Source of the DNA: Kiritimatiellia bacterium
GTDB taxonomy: Bacteria > Verrucomicrobiota > Kiritimatiellia > RFP12 > DVOR01
Reading direction: 5' to 3'
Assembly (NCBI GenBank): GCA_017457555.1
Contig: JAFTHG010000027.1
Coordinates: 1 to 6,248 of the forward strand
DNA: 6,248 bases
This document shows positions 1 to 6,248 of the stretch, piece after piece (position 1 is the stretch's first letter; every line of letters starts with the position of its first letter). The notes below the pieces were generated by a model. It did not search any database. It was not told the origin of the DNA and worked only from the letters and a program-made list of their open reading frames with translations. A program made the position numbers and the translations under genes.

Positions 1-1932
1 AAAAACTTCCTCGTGACCATCACAGACCGCACCATCACAGGTATGGTGCACCGTGACCAGATGTGCGGCAAGTATCAGATTCCAGTGGCAGACCATGCGC
101 TCACGGTGACGGGTTATCAGACGGTCACCGGTGAAGTGATGGCAACAGGTGAACGGACACCGATTGCGATTGTGGATGCGCCGGCATCGGGGCGTATGGC
201 GGTGGGTGAGGCCATTCTGCAACTGGCTTCAGCACCGATCGGGCCGATTGGTACGATTAAACTCTCGGCCAACTGGATGGCGGCCTGCGGTGAAGAGGGC
301 GAAGATGCGCGTCTGTTTGATACGGTTGAAACAGTCGGTATGGATGTGTGTCCGCGTCTGGGTGTTTGTATCCCGGTGGGTAAGGACTCGCTCTCGATGC
401 GGACGGTTTGGACAGACTCCAAGGGTCAAGAACATAAGCAAGTGGGGCCGTTGTCCTTGATTGTGTCTTCTTTCGCCACGGTGACGGATGCGCGTAAGGA
501 CGTTACGCCTGATTTGAAACCCGGCTTCTCGCGCTTGATGCTCGTGGATTTGGGTAATGGTAAGGATCGTCTGGGAGCCTCGGCACTGGCACAGGTCTAT
601 AATCAGATCGGTGACACTGTGCCAGATATGGAAAGTGCTGAAGCGGTGCGTGCCTTCTATGACGCCATGCAGGAAATGGTAGCACAACAGTTGGTTGCCG
701 CTTACCATGACCGCTCGGATGGTGGTGTGGCGGTGACTTTGGCTGAAATGGCGATGGCGGGAGGCCGCGGTATCGCCGTGAATCTCACCGGTAAGGATGC
801 GCTCTCGGCACTCTATAATGAAGAACTGGGTGCAGTGTTGCAGGTCGCCGAAGAAAACGCTGCACAGGTTGAAGCGATTCTGGCGAAACATGGCGTGAAT
901 GCTGCGTGGATTGGTTTGGTTCAAGACGAACCCGTCTTGCAGATTACAGTCAATGATGAGCCGGCTTTGGATGAGACACTGGCTGCAGTCCGTACCGCAT
1001 GGACGGAAACGACTTATCAGATGCAGGCCTTGCGTGACAATCCGGCTTGCGCTAAGATGGAATTTGAAGTGGCAGGTCTGACCGACGATCCCGGTATGAA
1101 TTTCAAGGTGACCTATCCTTTGAATGAATCTGTCACACCCATAGCAGTCAAGCCTGCTCCGAAGATGGCAATCTTGCGTGAAGAGGGCGTCAATGGTCAT
1201 ATTGAAATGGCCGCAGCCTTTACTTTGGCCGGCTTTGAAGCAATTGACGTTCACATGACCGACCTTCTGGAAGGCCGTGTCACACTGGATGACTTCAAGG
1301 GCTTGGTGGCTTGTGGCGGCTTCTCGTATGGTGACGTTTTGGGCGCCGGATCGGGTTGGGCACGGAGCATTCTCTTCAATGCTGAACTGAAGGAAATGTT
1401 CCGCAAGTTCTTTGAACGTCCCGACACCTTTACTTTAGGCGTGTGCAATGGTTGTCAGATGGTATCACAGTTGAAGGATATCATCCCTGGCGCACAACAC
1501 TGGCCGCGCTTCGTCCGGAATAATTCCGAACAGTTTGAAGGTCGCTTCTGCACGTTGGAAGTGATGGAATCTCCCAGCGTTCTTTTGAAAGGTATGGCGG
1601 GAAGCCGTCTGCCAATCGCCGTGGCGCATGGTGAAGGCCGCGTGGCCTTTGATTGTGAAGCCGATGCCGCAATGGCAACATCGGCTCTGCGTTTCGTGGA
1701 TGGCAAGGGTAATCCCACTGAAACATATCCCTGGAACCCGAACGGTTCAAAGGGCGGTCTGTGCGGATTCACATCGGAAGATGGCCGTGCTACGATTTTG
1801 ATGCCGCACCCGGAGCGCAGTTTCCGTTCGATTCAGCTCTCCTATGATGATGGCACTTTCGCCGGTGGTGAAGAAGGACCGTGGATGAAGTTGTTCAAGA
1901 ACGCTTACGCCTTCGCAACACAGGCCGAATAA
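1..1932 (+). CDS. purL: Phosphoribosylformylglycinamidine synthase, C-terminal half (5' end outside window)
   Basis: This enzyme makes FGAM from FGAR, ATP and glutamine, the fourth step of cytosolic de novo purine synthesis. The reading frame is open from base 1, so the true start lies upstream; a GTG at 13 is only an internal valine. The 643 visible codons are about half of the roughly 1300-residue single-chain enzyme. Counting from base 1, residues 9-21 (DRTITGM...RDQM), GKDSLSM (127-133) and HDRSDGG (236-242) belong to the AIR-synthase-like ATP/FGAR domains. From about residue 389 there is a class I glutamine amidotransferase domain. Its nucleophile is Cys482 in GVCNGCQ (codon 1444-1446), and the His603/Glu605 pair sits in MPHPER (codons 1807-1815). 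All catalytic residues visible here are intact. The fused glutaminase marks the proteobacterial long form, not the small PurL/PurQ/PurS split form. A terminator follows 20 bases after the TAA stop. The identification is firm. Confidence 0.97.
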   Translation, partial: KNFLVTITDRTITGMVHRDQMCGKYQIPVADHALTVTGYQTVTGEVMATGERTPIAIVDAPASGRMAVGEAILQLASAPIGPIGTIKLSANWMAACGEEGEDARLFDTVETVGMDVCPRLGVCIPVGKDSLSMRTVWTDSKGQEHKQVGPLSLIVSSFATVTDARKDVTPDLKPGFSRLMLVDLGNGKDRLGASALAQVYNQIGDTVPDMESAEAVRAFYDAMQEMVAQQLVAAYHDRSDGGVAVTLAEMAMAGGRGIAVNLTGKDALSALYNEELGAVLQVAEENAAQVEAILAKHGVNAAWIGLVQDEPVLQITVNDEPALDETLAAVRTAWTETTYQMQALRDNPACAKMEFEVAGLTDDPGMNFKVTYPLNESVTPIAVKPAPKMAILREEGVNGHIEMAAAFTLAGFEAIDVHMTDLLEGRVTLDDFKGLVACGGFSYGDVLGAGSGWARSILFNAELKEMFRKFFERPDTFTLGVCNGCQMVSQLKDIIPGAQHWPRFVRNNSEQFEGRFCTLEVMESPSVLLKGMAGSRLPIAVAHGEGRVAFDCEADAAMATSALRFVDGKGNPTETYPWNPNGSKGGLCGFTSEDGRATILMPHPERSFRSIQLSYDDGTFAGGEEGPWMKLFKNAYAFATQAE

Positions 1933-1952
1933 GAGCATCTTTTTTGCGTATC

Positions 1953-1990
1953 AAACCGTGCTTCAATAGGATGCTATTGGGCACGGTTTT
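1953..1990 (+). terminator. Intrinsic terminator of purL
   Basis: AAACCGTGC (1953-1961) pairs perfectly with GCACGGTTT (1981-1989). Inside it, CAATAG (1964-1969) pairs with CTATTG (1974-1979) around the loop GATG (1970-1973). A T1963-G1980 wobble joins the two stems and T1962 is bulged, giving about 16 pairs. The 3' arm ends in TTTT (1987-1990), then GTTAT, a short U-tract. It lies 20 bases after the purL stop and before the next promoter, so it most likely ends purL transcription and insulates the efflux operon. The short U-tract makes efficiency uncertain. Confidence 0.8.
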
Positions 1991-2047
1991 GTTATGTGTG
2001 TCTTGAATAATGCAGGGGCGTTTTTTCAAAATCTAACTAAAAATTAA

Positions 2048-2078
2048 CTGACATACAGACTGGAAGGTTTGTTATAAT
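2048..2078 (+). promoter_or_regulatory. Sigma-70-type extended -10 promoter of the efflux operon
   Basis: A perfect TATAAT at 2073-2078 is preceded by TG at 2070-2071, one base from the hexamer, which is the extended -10 arrangement TGnTATAAT. The best -35 candidate is CTGACA at 2048-2053, five of six matches to TTGACA, but its spacer is 19 bases, two more than ideal. An extended -10 can compensate for a poorly spaced -35. Transcription would begin near 2085, giving a leader of about 33 bases before the regulator ATG at 2118. The surrounding sequence is AT-rich. No comparable promoter was seen before the adaptor or the pump, so this is the likely promoter for all three genes. Confidence 0.7.
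2050..2073. promoter_or_regulatory. Candidate operator for the TetR/AcrR-family regulator
   Basis: ACATAC (2051-2056) faces GTTTGT (2067-2072) as an inverted repeat with one mismatch and a 10-base centre. The ACATACA half-site resembles the outer arms of the roughly 24-base E. coli acrAB operator bound by AcrR, as I remember it. The element overlaps the -35 box and fills the spacer up to the -10 box, a position where a bound dimer would block RNA polymerase. The inner part of the repeat pairs poorly, with only C2060-G2063 matching, so this is a suggestive site and not a clear palindrome. Confidence 0.4.
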
Positions 2079-2102
2079 TTACGCAATTCTTCTTACTTTA
2101 AA

Positions 2103-2108
2103 TAAGGA
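2103..2108 (+). promoter_or_regulatory. Ribosome binding site of the regulator gene
   Basis: TAAGGA ends nine bases before the ATG at 2118. It supports that start over the out-of-frame ATG at 2108-2110, which lies within the ribosome-binding region itself. Spacing is slightly long but workable. Confidence 0.65.
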
Positions 2109-2117
2109 TGTATACAG

Positions 2118-2729
2118 ATGAAACGGTCGCGTGAAGAAGCGGATCAAATGCGTATGGCGATTATCCAGAAGGCGTTGGAATGTTTTGCAACGTATGGTTA
2201 CGCATTGACTACGTTTAATCTGATTGCTAAAGATTTGAATATCACGAAGAGTGGCGTTATGTGGCATTTTAAGAGTAAAGAATGCCTTTTGGCCGCTGTG
2301 ATCAAATGGATGCATGAGCAGTATACCCCTTTTAAGGGACTTGAAGAGGCAAACACGTTGGAAGAGTTGAAGGCGAGCTTCATGGAATGGGCGAAGATCG
2401 TCGAAACGTTTCCGGATCAGCGGAACTTCTTGCAGTTTATTTTGAGCCGTGTGGAATGGAGTGAAGACTTACGTGAAAAAGTGAGTAAACTTCTGGATAA
2501 AGCGTTAGTCATCAATCCCTTTTTGTCAGTTAAGGCATGTGTTGCCCGCCTGAAACAGTCTGGTGACATCAAATCACGACTCAGGAATGACCAGATTGCA
2601 ACATTGCTGATGTTAACCTTTTTTGGAGTTTATCGTGAAGCGTTCTTACGTGATCAGAGAGATCCGATGGTAACGTTGGAGGCCGCTTTAAGTTTTATTA
2701 TTGAAGGAATCAGGAGACAGGAAGTATGA
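2118..2729 (+). CDS. TetR/AcrR-family transcriptional repressor of the efflux operon
   Basis: This 203-residue protein has the usual length of a TetR-family repressor. Residues 10-58 form the N-terminal DNA-binding domain. Helix 1 is around MRMAIIQKALECFATYGY (11-28), and the helix-turn-helix and following helix span TTFNLIAKDL, NITKSGVMWHF and KSKECLL (31-58). GVMWHF stands where AcrR and TtgR have GAIYWHF. Residues 70-203 are the predicted all-helical ligand-binding and dimerisation domain, whose QRNFLQFILSRVEW stretch (101-114) is laid out like the equivalent part of AcrR. It is the first gene after the promoter and overlaps the adaptor start by four bases (ATGA, 2726-2729), so it probably represses its own operon and is induced by pump substrates. 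Four 60-base lines sampled by hand average 40% GC, below the flanking genes. The family call is firm; the target and ligand are inferred. Confidence 0.9.
   Translation: MKRSREEADQMRMAIIQKALECFATYGYALTTFNLIAKDLNITKSGVMWHFKSKECLLAAVIKWMHEQYTPFKGLEEANTLEELKASFMEWAKIVETFPDQRNFLQFILSRVEWSEDLREKVSKLLDKALVINPFLSVKACVARLKQSGDIKSRLRNDQIATLLMLTFFGVYREAFLRDQRDPMVTLEAALSFIIEGIRRQEV
2711..2729 (+). promoter_or_regulatory. Ribosome binding site and ATGA overlap between regulator and adaptor
   Basis: CAGGAG (2711-2716), with a second purine run AGGAAG (2719-2724), precedes the adaptor ATG at 2726. The regulator stop TGA (2727-2729) is read from the same ATGA, so a terminating ribosome can restart on the adaptor. 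This fixes the adaptor start: the next in-frame Met (residue 20) would remove the first residues of the membrane anchor. Confidence 0.75.
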
Positions 2730-3961
2730 CAGAAGAAACAACAGAAAACACCAAAAAGAAGGGTGGATTCTCTATCGCGGGTATGATTGGCTCGCTGTTA
2801 TTGATTGGTGCAGCCTTTATATTGGGTTGGACAGTTCAGCAGATTTATGCTCAGCACCAGAAGAGTCAGGAACAGGATGCTGAAACGGCCAAGCAGATGG
2901 CAATGGCGATGAATCGTCCCGTTTCGGTGGAAACCGTGAAGGCGCAGGCGCGCGACATGAACCCACCTCAAAGCTTTATGGGACACATTGAACCGATTGA
3001 AGCGGTTGCTTTGCGCGCACAGATTGATGGTACTATCGCAGAAGTTGCCTTCAAGGAAGGTTCGATGGTGAAGGAGGGAGATGTGCTCTTCCTGATTGAT
3101 CCGCGCGTCTATGAAGCTCGTGTAAAGCAGGCGGAGGCTTCGCTTGCAAAGGCAACGGCTGCCAGTGAAAATGCAGATCGCTACTATGCACGTATCAGTA
3201 AGGTTGATAAGCGCTCTGTGACTGAAGCGGAAATTGATCAGGCATACGCCAATATGTTGGAAGCACGTGCAGCGATTGCACAGTGTGAAGCCGATTTGGC
3301 AAATGCCAAGATTAACCTCGGTTATACCCGGATTACGGCGCCCATCTCCGGACGTATCGGTCAGAGTTTGTTGAAGAAGGGTGACTATGTTTCTCCGGCA
3401 ATGGGCACTCTGGCCCGTATCGTGCAGACGGATCCGGTGCGTGTGGTCTTCTCGGTTTCCGATAAGGATTGGTTGAAGGGTAAGCATGTGACGAAAGGCG
3501 CAGATATGGCAACGCGTCTGCGTGCACAGTTGCGTTTGGCAGATGGTTCTATCTATACTCACGAAGGTACGCCGGACTTCTTCAATAACGAAATGGATTC
3601 TGCAACAGCCTCGCTTTCAATCCGTTACAGTTTCCCGAACCCTGAGCAGGATTTGTTGGCAAATGCCTATGTGTCGGTGTTGTTGAGCGAACGCGTTCCG
3701 CAGTTGCGCTTGGCAATTCCTGCAAATGCCGTTTTGGCGAACGCCACTGGCGACTACGTCTTTGTAAATAAGGATGGCACCGCAGAACGCCGTATCGTAA
3801 AGATGGGTGAATTGCAGGCCGGTTATGTTGAAATCCTCGCAGGCTTGGAAGAGGGTGAAGAGGTGGTCACCGAAGGCGTGGTTAACGTCTCGGAAGGTTC
3901 CATCTTGAATGTGATTAACCCGGCAGTTCCTGCAGATGCTGAAACAGCAGCTGTAAAATAA
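2726..3961 (+). CDS. RND efflux periplasmic adaptor subunit (membrane fusion protein, AcrA/HlyD type)
   Basis: The 411-residue adaptor would link the inner-membrane pump to an outer-membrane TolC-type channel. A basic, short cytoplasmic start (KKK at 10-12) is followed by one hydrophobic segment (about 15-37), best read as an uncleaved membrane anchor. There is no lipobox; the only cysteine is Cys187. Next come the first lipoyl half (97-125, RAQIDGTIAEV...VKEGDVLFLID), an alpha-helical hairpin (about 126-196, with the tip near RISKVDKRSVT), the second lipoyl half (200-232, YTRITAPISGRIGQ), a beta-barrel (about 238-325) and a membrane-proximal domain (about 328-395, IPANAVLAN...GLEEGEEVVTEG). 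Length matches the AcrA/MexA class. It overlaps the regulator by four bases and lies 10 bases before the pump gene, so the three are very likely co-transcribed. The substrate cannot be read from the sequence. Confidence 0.95.
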   Translation: MTEETTENTKKKGGFSIAGMIGSLLLIGAAFILGWTVQQIYAQHQKSQEQDAETAKQMAMAMNRPVSVETVKAQARDMNPPQSFMGHIEPIEAVALRAQIDGTIAEVAFKEGSMVKEGDVLFLIDPRVYEARVKQAEASLAKATAASENADRYYARISKVDKRSVTEAEIDQAYANMLEARAAIAQCEADLANAKINLGYTRITAPISGRIGQSLLKKGDYVSPAMGTLARIVQTDPVRVVFSVSDKDWLKGKHVTKGADMATRLRAQLRLADGSIYTHEGTPDFFNNEMDSATASLSIRYSFPNPEQDLLANAYVSVLLSERVPQLRLAIPANAVLANATGDYVFVNKDGTAERRIVKMGELQAGYVEILAGLEEGEEVVTEGVVNVSEGSILNVINPAVPADAETAAVK

Positions 3962-3971
3962 GGAGCCCGCT
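3961..3971 (+). promoter_or_regulatory. Ribosome binding site of the RND pump gene
   Basis: AGGAG (3961-3965) begins at the last base of the adaptor TAA stop and sits six bases before the ATG at 3972. This strong, well-spaced site supports the ATG as the true start, and with it the N-terminal extension of the pump. The arrangement also suggests translational coupling to the adaptor. Confidence 0.75.
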
Positions 3972-6248
3972 ATGGCGAATACAGAACGTTCGATGAGCCT
4001 CGAGGAAATCGAGGCAAATGAACGCGCAGTAATTGAGGCGGTAGTTAAAGATTTGCCGAATAAATCGATTCTCTCGCGTGTCTTTGTCAATCGTCCGCGT
4101 TTGGCGATTGTGATTGCAATTGTAATGACGTTGGTTGGGCTAATCGCCCTGAAGACGTTGCCGATTGAACAGTATCCTGAGGTGGCTCCGCCCACCGTGC
4201 AGGTGAGTTGCTCTTATCCCGGTGCAAATGCCGTGGACCTGGCAAACACTGTTGCAATTCCGATAGAGTCGGAAATCAATGGTGTGGAAGATATGCTCTA
4301 CATGAGCTCGTCGTGTACGGACAGTGGTCGTTACTCACTGACGATTACCTTCGCCGTCGGTTCTGACCGTGATATGAATATGGTGCGTGTGCAGAACCGT
4401 GTGGCACGTGCTGAGCCTAAACTTCCGGTAGAAGTGACTAAACAAGGCGTGTCGGTGAGTTCGCGCTCTGACTCAATGCTTGGCTTCTTGTCTTTCCGTT
4501 CACCGAGTGGTCAACTCAATAAACTGCAGATTGCAGACTTCCTCTATTCCAATGTGCGTGACGCCCTGCTCCGTGTGAATGGCGTGGGTGGCGCAGATGT
4601 GCACGGTGCAAAAGTGGCGATGCGCATCTGGTTGGATCCGGAGCGTTTGGCCGCCCAATCAATGGATGCTCAAGAAGTGATTGCTGCGGTTGAATCACAG
4701 AACCGTCAGGCAGCATTGGGCTCGGTGGGTGCATCGCCTGTCGCAGATCCGCGCATCAAGAATGTTTACAGTATCGTAACCGATGGTCGTTTGAAATCCG
4801 TGAAGGAGTTTGAAGAGATTGTCGTGCGTACTGCAGAAGCTGGCGGCTTGGTCCGCTTGCGTGATATTGCCCGCGTGGAAGTGGGTGAACAGAGTTATTC
4901 AAATACCGGTTTCTTTGATGGTGCATCTTGTGTGTCAATGGGTTTGAACCAGACGCCGGGCACAAATGCAATTGAAGCCGTGGACGCTGTGAAGGCCGAG
5001 TTGGAACGTCTGAAGCCGACGTTCCCAGGCGACTTGGAATGTGTCTTTGCTTATGATGCTACGGAAGTGGTGCGCGTTTCCATTAAGGAAATCGTTTCAA
5101 CCTTGATTGAAACCTTCGTACTCGTGGTGATTGTGTGCTTTGTCTTCCTGCAAGACTTCCGTGCGACGCTGGTGCCGCTCTGCGCTATTCCGGTGTCGTT
5201 GATGTGTACCTTTGCCGCGTTGAAACTCTTTGGGTTCTCGATTAACACCTTGACGCTCTTTGCATTGGTGCTGGCAATCGGTTCGGTCGTGGACGATGCT
5301 ATCGTGGTGGTGGAACGTGTCCAATACCACATGGATAAGAGTAAACTTGATCGTAAGACGGCTACCTTGCTGACGATGTCGGAAGTGACGGGTGCTGTGA
5401 TTGCAACGACGCTGGTGTTGTTGGCCATCTTTGTTCCAGTCGGCTTCATCTCGGGTATCACCGGCCGCATCTATTCGCAGTTCGCCGTAACGATGTCGGT
5501 GGCAATCTGCTTCTCTACGGTGAATGCATTGACGCTTTCTCCGGCTATCTGTTCAACCATTTTGGGCGTACCGAAGGAACATAAGGCCTTTTGGGATCCC
5601 TTTACGTGGTTCAATAAGGGCTTGGACTGGTTGAAACGCTACTATGCTTTAATCGCGAAATTCTTGGCCGCTCGGCGTTTGTTAACCTTCTTGATCTTTG
5701 CAGTGACAGTGGCACTGGCTTTGATCTGTCTTGAAAAGACGCCGACCTCCTTCCTGCCTGAAGAAGATCAGGGCGTGGTTTTCGTGGATATGTCGCTGCG
5801 TGAAGGTACCAACCGTGCCGTAACCGATAAATTTGTTCAACGCGTTGAAGCGGAAATTCGTCAAATCCCCGGTGTGAAGAGCGTGCTCTCCGTGGTGGGA
5901 TGGGCAATGATTTCTGGTAATGCTGAAAACACGGGTATGTTCATTGTGGCCTTGGACACATGGGAAAAGCGTCCCGGCACCGACCAAACTGCTCGTGCAA
6001 TTCTGAACCAGATCATGGAAATTACAGGCCGTTTCCATGAAGGTAAGTTCTTTGCTATGTTGCCTCCGGCAATTCAGGGTCTTGGTGTTACGGGTGGTAT
6101 GAGTATTCAATTCCAGTCCCTGACGTCAACTGATCCGGAAGTGATTGAACGTAGTTTGCGTGGCTTCCTGGGAGCATTGAATCAGGCTCCGGAAATTGCA
6201 ATGGCCTTCTCGCCCTATACCTCCGGTACGCCGCACATCGATCTCAAG
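3972..6248 (+). CDS. AcrB-like RND multidrug efflux transporter (HAE1 type), 3' end outside window
   Basis: This is an inner-membrane, proton-driven drug exporter that would work with the preceding adaptor. The frame from ATG 3972 stays open for 759 codons to the window edge without a stop. It reaches roughly AcrB residue 685 of 1049. Residues 1-33 are a charged cytoplasmic extension that AcrB lacks. TM1 lies at about 43-61. The first periplasmic loop (62-373) shows QYPEVAPPTVQV, SYPGANA, MRIWLDPE and GVGGADV motifs. TM2-TM6 span about 374-530, and TM7 lies near 570-587. GFSINTLTLF and the proton-relay pair Asp441-Asp442 in VVDDAIVVVE match AcrB Asp407/Asp408 and mark the drug-exporting HAE1 group, not the metal-exporting HME group. 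FLPEEDQG (595-601) opens the second periplasmic loop. The relay residues in TM10-TM11 are outside the window. Several AcrB pocket phenylalanines are replaced. The family is certain; the substrate is unknown. Confidence 0.96.
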   Translation, partial: MANTERSMSLEEIEANERAVIEAVVKDLPNKSILSRVFVNRPRLAIVIAIVMTLVGLIALKTLPIEQYPEVAPPTVQVSCSYPGANAVDLANTVAIPIESEINGVEDMLYMSSSCTDSGRYSLTITFAVGSDRDMNMVRVQNRVARAEPKLPVEVTKQGVSVSSRSDSMLGFLSFRSPSGQLNKLQIADFLYSNVRDALLRVNGVGGADVHGAKVAMRIWLDPERLAAQSMDAQEVIAAVESQNRQAALGSVGASPVADPRIKNVYSIVTDGRLKSVKEFEEIVVRTAEAGGLVRLRDIARVEVGEQSYSNTGFFDGASCVSMGLNQTPGTNAIEAVDAVKAELERLKPTFPGDLECVFAYDATEVVRVSIKEIVSTLIETFVLVVIVCFVFLQDFRATLVPLCAIPVSLMCTFAALKLFGFSINTLTLFALVLAIGSVVDDAIVVVERVQYHMDKSKLDRKTATLLTMSEVTGAVIATTLVLLAIFVPVGFISGITGRIYSQFAVTMSVAICFSTVNALTLSPAICSTILGVPKEHKAFWDPFTWFNKGLDWLKRYYALIAKFLAARRLLTFLIFAVTVALALICLEKTPTSFLPEEDQGVVFVDMSLREGTNRAVTDKFVQRVEAEIRQIPGVKSVLSVVGWAMISGNAENTGMFIVALDTWEKRPGTDQTARAILNQIMEITGRFHEGKFFAMLPPAIQGLGVTGGMSIQFQSLTSTDPEVIERSLRGFLGALNQAPEIAMAFSPYTSGTPHIDLK

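Noticed and set aside
13..15. GTG as a possible start for purL
   Set aside because: The frame is already open from base 1 and the residues before it (KNFL) continue the family alignment, so this is an internal valine in a truncated gene.
229..1254. Long open frame of 341 codons on the minus strand inside purL
   Set aside because: It lies wholly antisense to an intact, strongly conserved enzyme. Its translation is rich in His, Cys, Arg and Thr with no recognisable domain, as expected of a codon-bias shadow.
2003..2030. Second possible terminator: a short TTGAA/TTCAA inverted repeat at the TTTTTT run (2021-2026)
   Set aside because: The stem is only five AT-rich pairs around a 17-base loop and is not followed by a separate U-tract. 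The stable hairpin at 1953-1990 already explains termination.
2798..3562. Minus-strand open frame of 254 codons antisense to the adaptor
   Set aside because: Low-complexity His/Cys/Arg-rich composition, no domain signature and no credible ribosome site. The sense strand carries a complete adaptor.
1..3961. Functional link between purL and the efflux operon
   Set aside because: A terminator and a new promoter separate them, and no shared pathway is evident. Adjacency alone does not support a joint system.
1..6248. Mobile element, CRISPR array, tRNA or phage signature
   Set aside because: No transposase, regularly spaced repeat, cloverleaf or terminal inverted repeat was seen. Genes fill the window apart from 185 bases at 1933-2117 and 10 bases at 3962-3971.

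Overview
The window carries the 3' half of a purine-biosynthesis gene (purL), then a same-strand efflux locus: a TetR/AcrR-type regulator, a periplasmic adaptor (membrane fusion protein) and an AcrB-like RND transporter that runs off the right edge. All four genes are on the + strand. The organism is a Gram-negative bacterium, since an RND pump with adaptor needs an outer membrane. The PurL is the long single-chain type with a fused C-terminal glutaminase. Its wording (for example DAPASGRMAVGEAI, KLSANWMAACG, GKDSLSM, AYHDRSDGG) resembles beta-proteobacterial PurL as I remember it. With mid-range GC (about 50-55% in purL and the adaptor), a Burkholderiales member such as the gut Sutterellaceae is my best guess. 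This is inferred from memory, not from a search.

Layout: 1-1932 is purL, missing its 5' half. 1933-2117 is the only real intergenic space. It holds an intrinsic terminator (1953-1990) that closes purL. It also holds an extended -10 promoter (TGTTATAAT at 2070-2078), an imperfect inverted repeat between the -35 and -10 boxes that looks like an AcrR-type operator, and a Shine-Dalgarno sequence. 2118-2729 is the regulator, 2726-3961 the adaptor (4-base ATGA overlap with the regulator), and 3972-6248 the RND pump (10-base gap, Shine-Dalgarno overlapping the adaptor stop). The pump is open to the last base with no stop codon in the window. It covers about the first two thirds of an AcrB-length protein.

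How it works together: the regulator is the first gene of the pump operon, not divergent from it. It probably represses its own promoter and so the whole operon, and would be released when a pump substrate binds it. The adaptor and pump would form an inner-membrane/periplasm complex that needs a TolC-type outer-membrane channel; that gene is not in the window and may lie downstream. purL looks transcriptionally separate and functionally unrelated.

This is a recognisable type of system, not a new class. The points worth a second look are the operon-leading regulator and its putative operator, replacement of the AcrB phenylalanine drug-pocket residues, a charged N-terminal extension and paired periplasmic cysteines on the pump, and the non-lipoprotein adaptor anchor.
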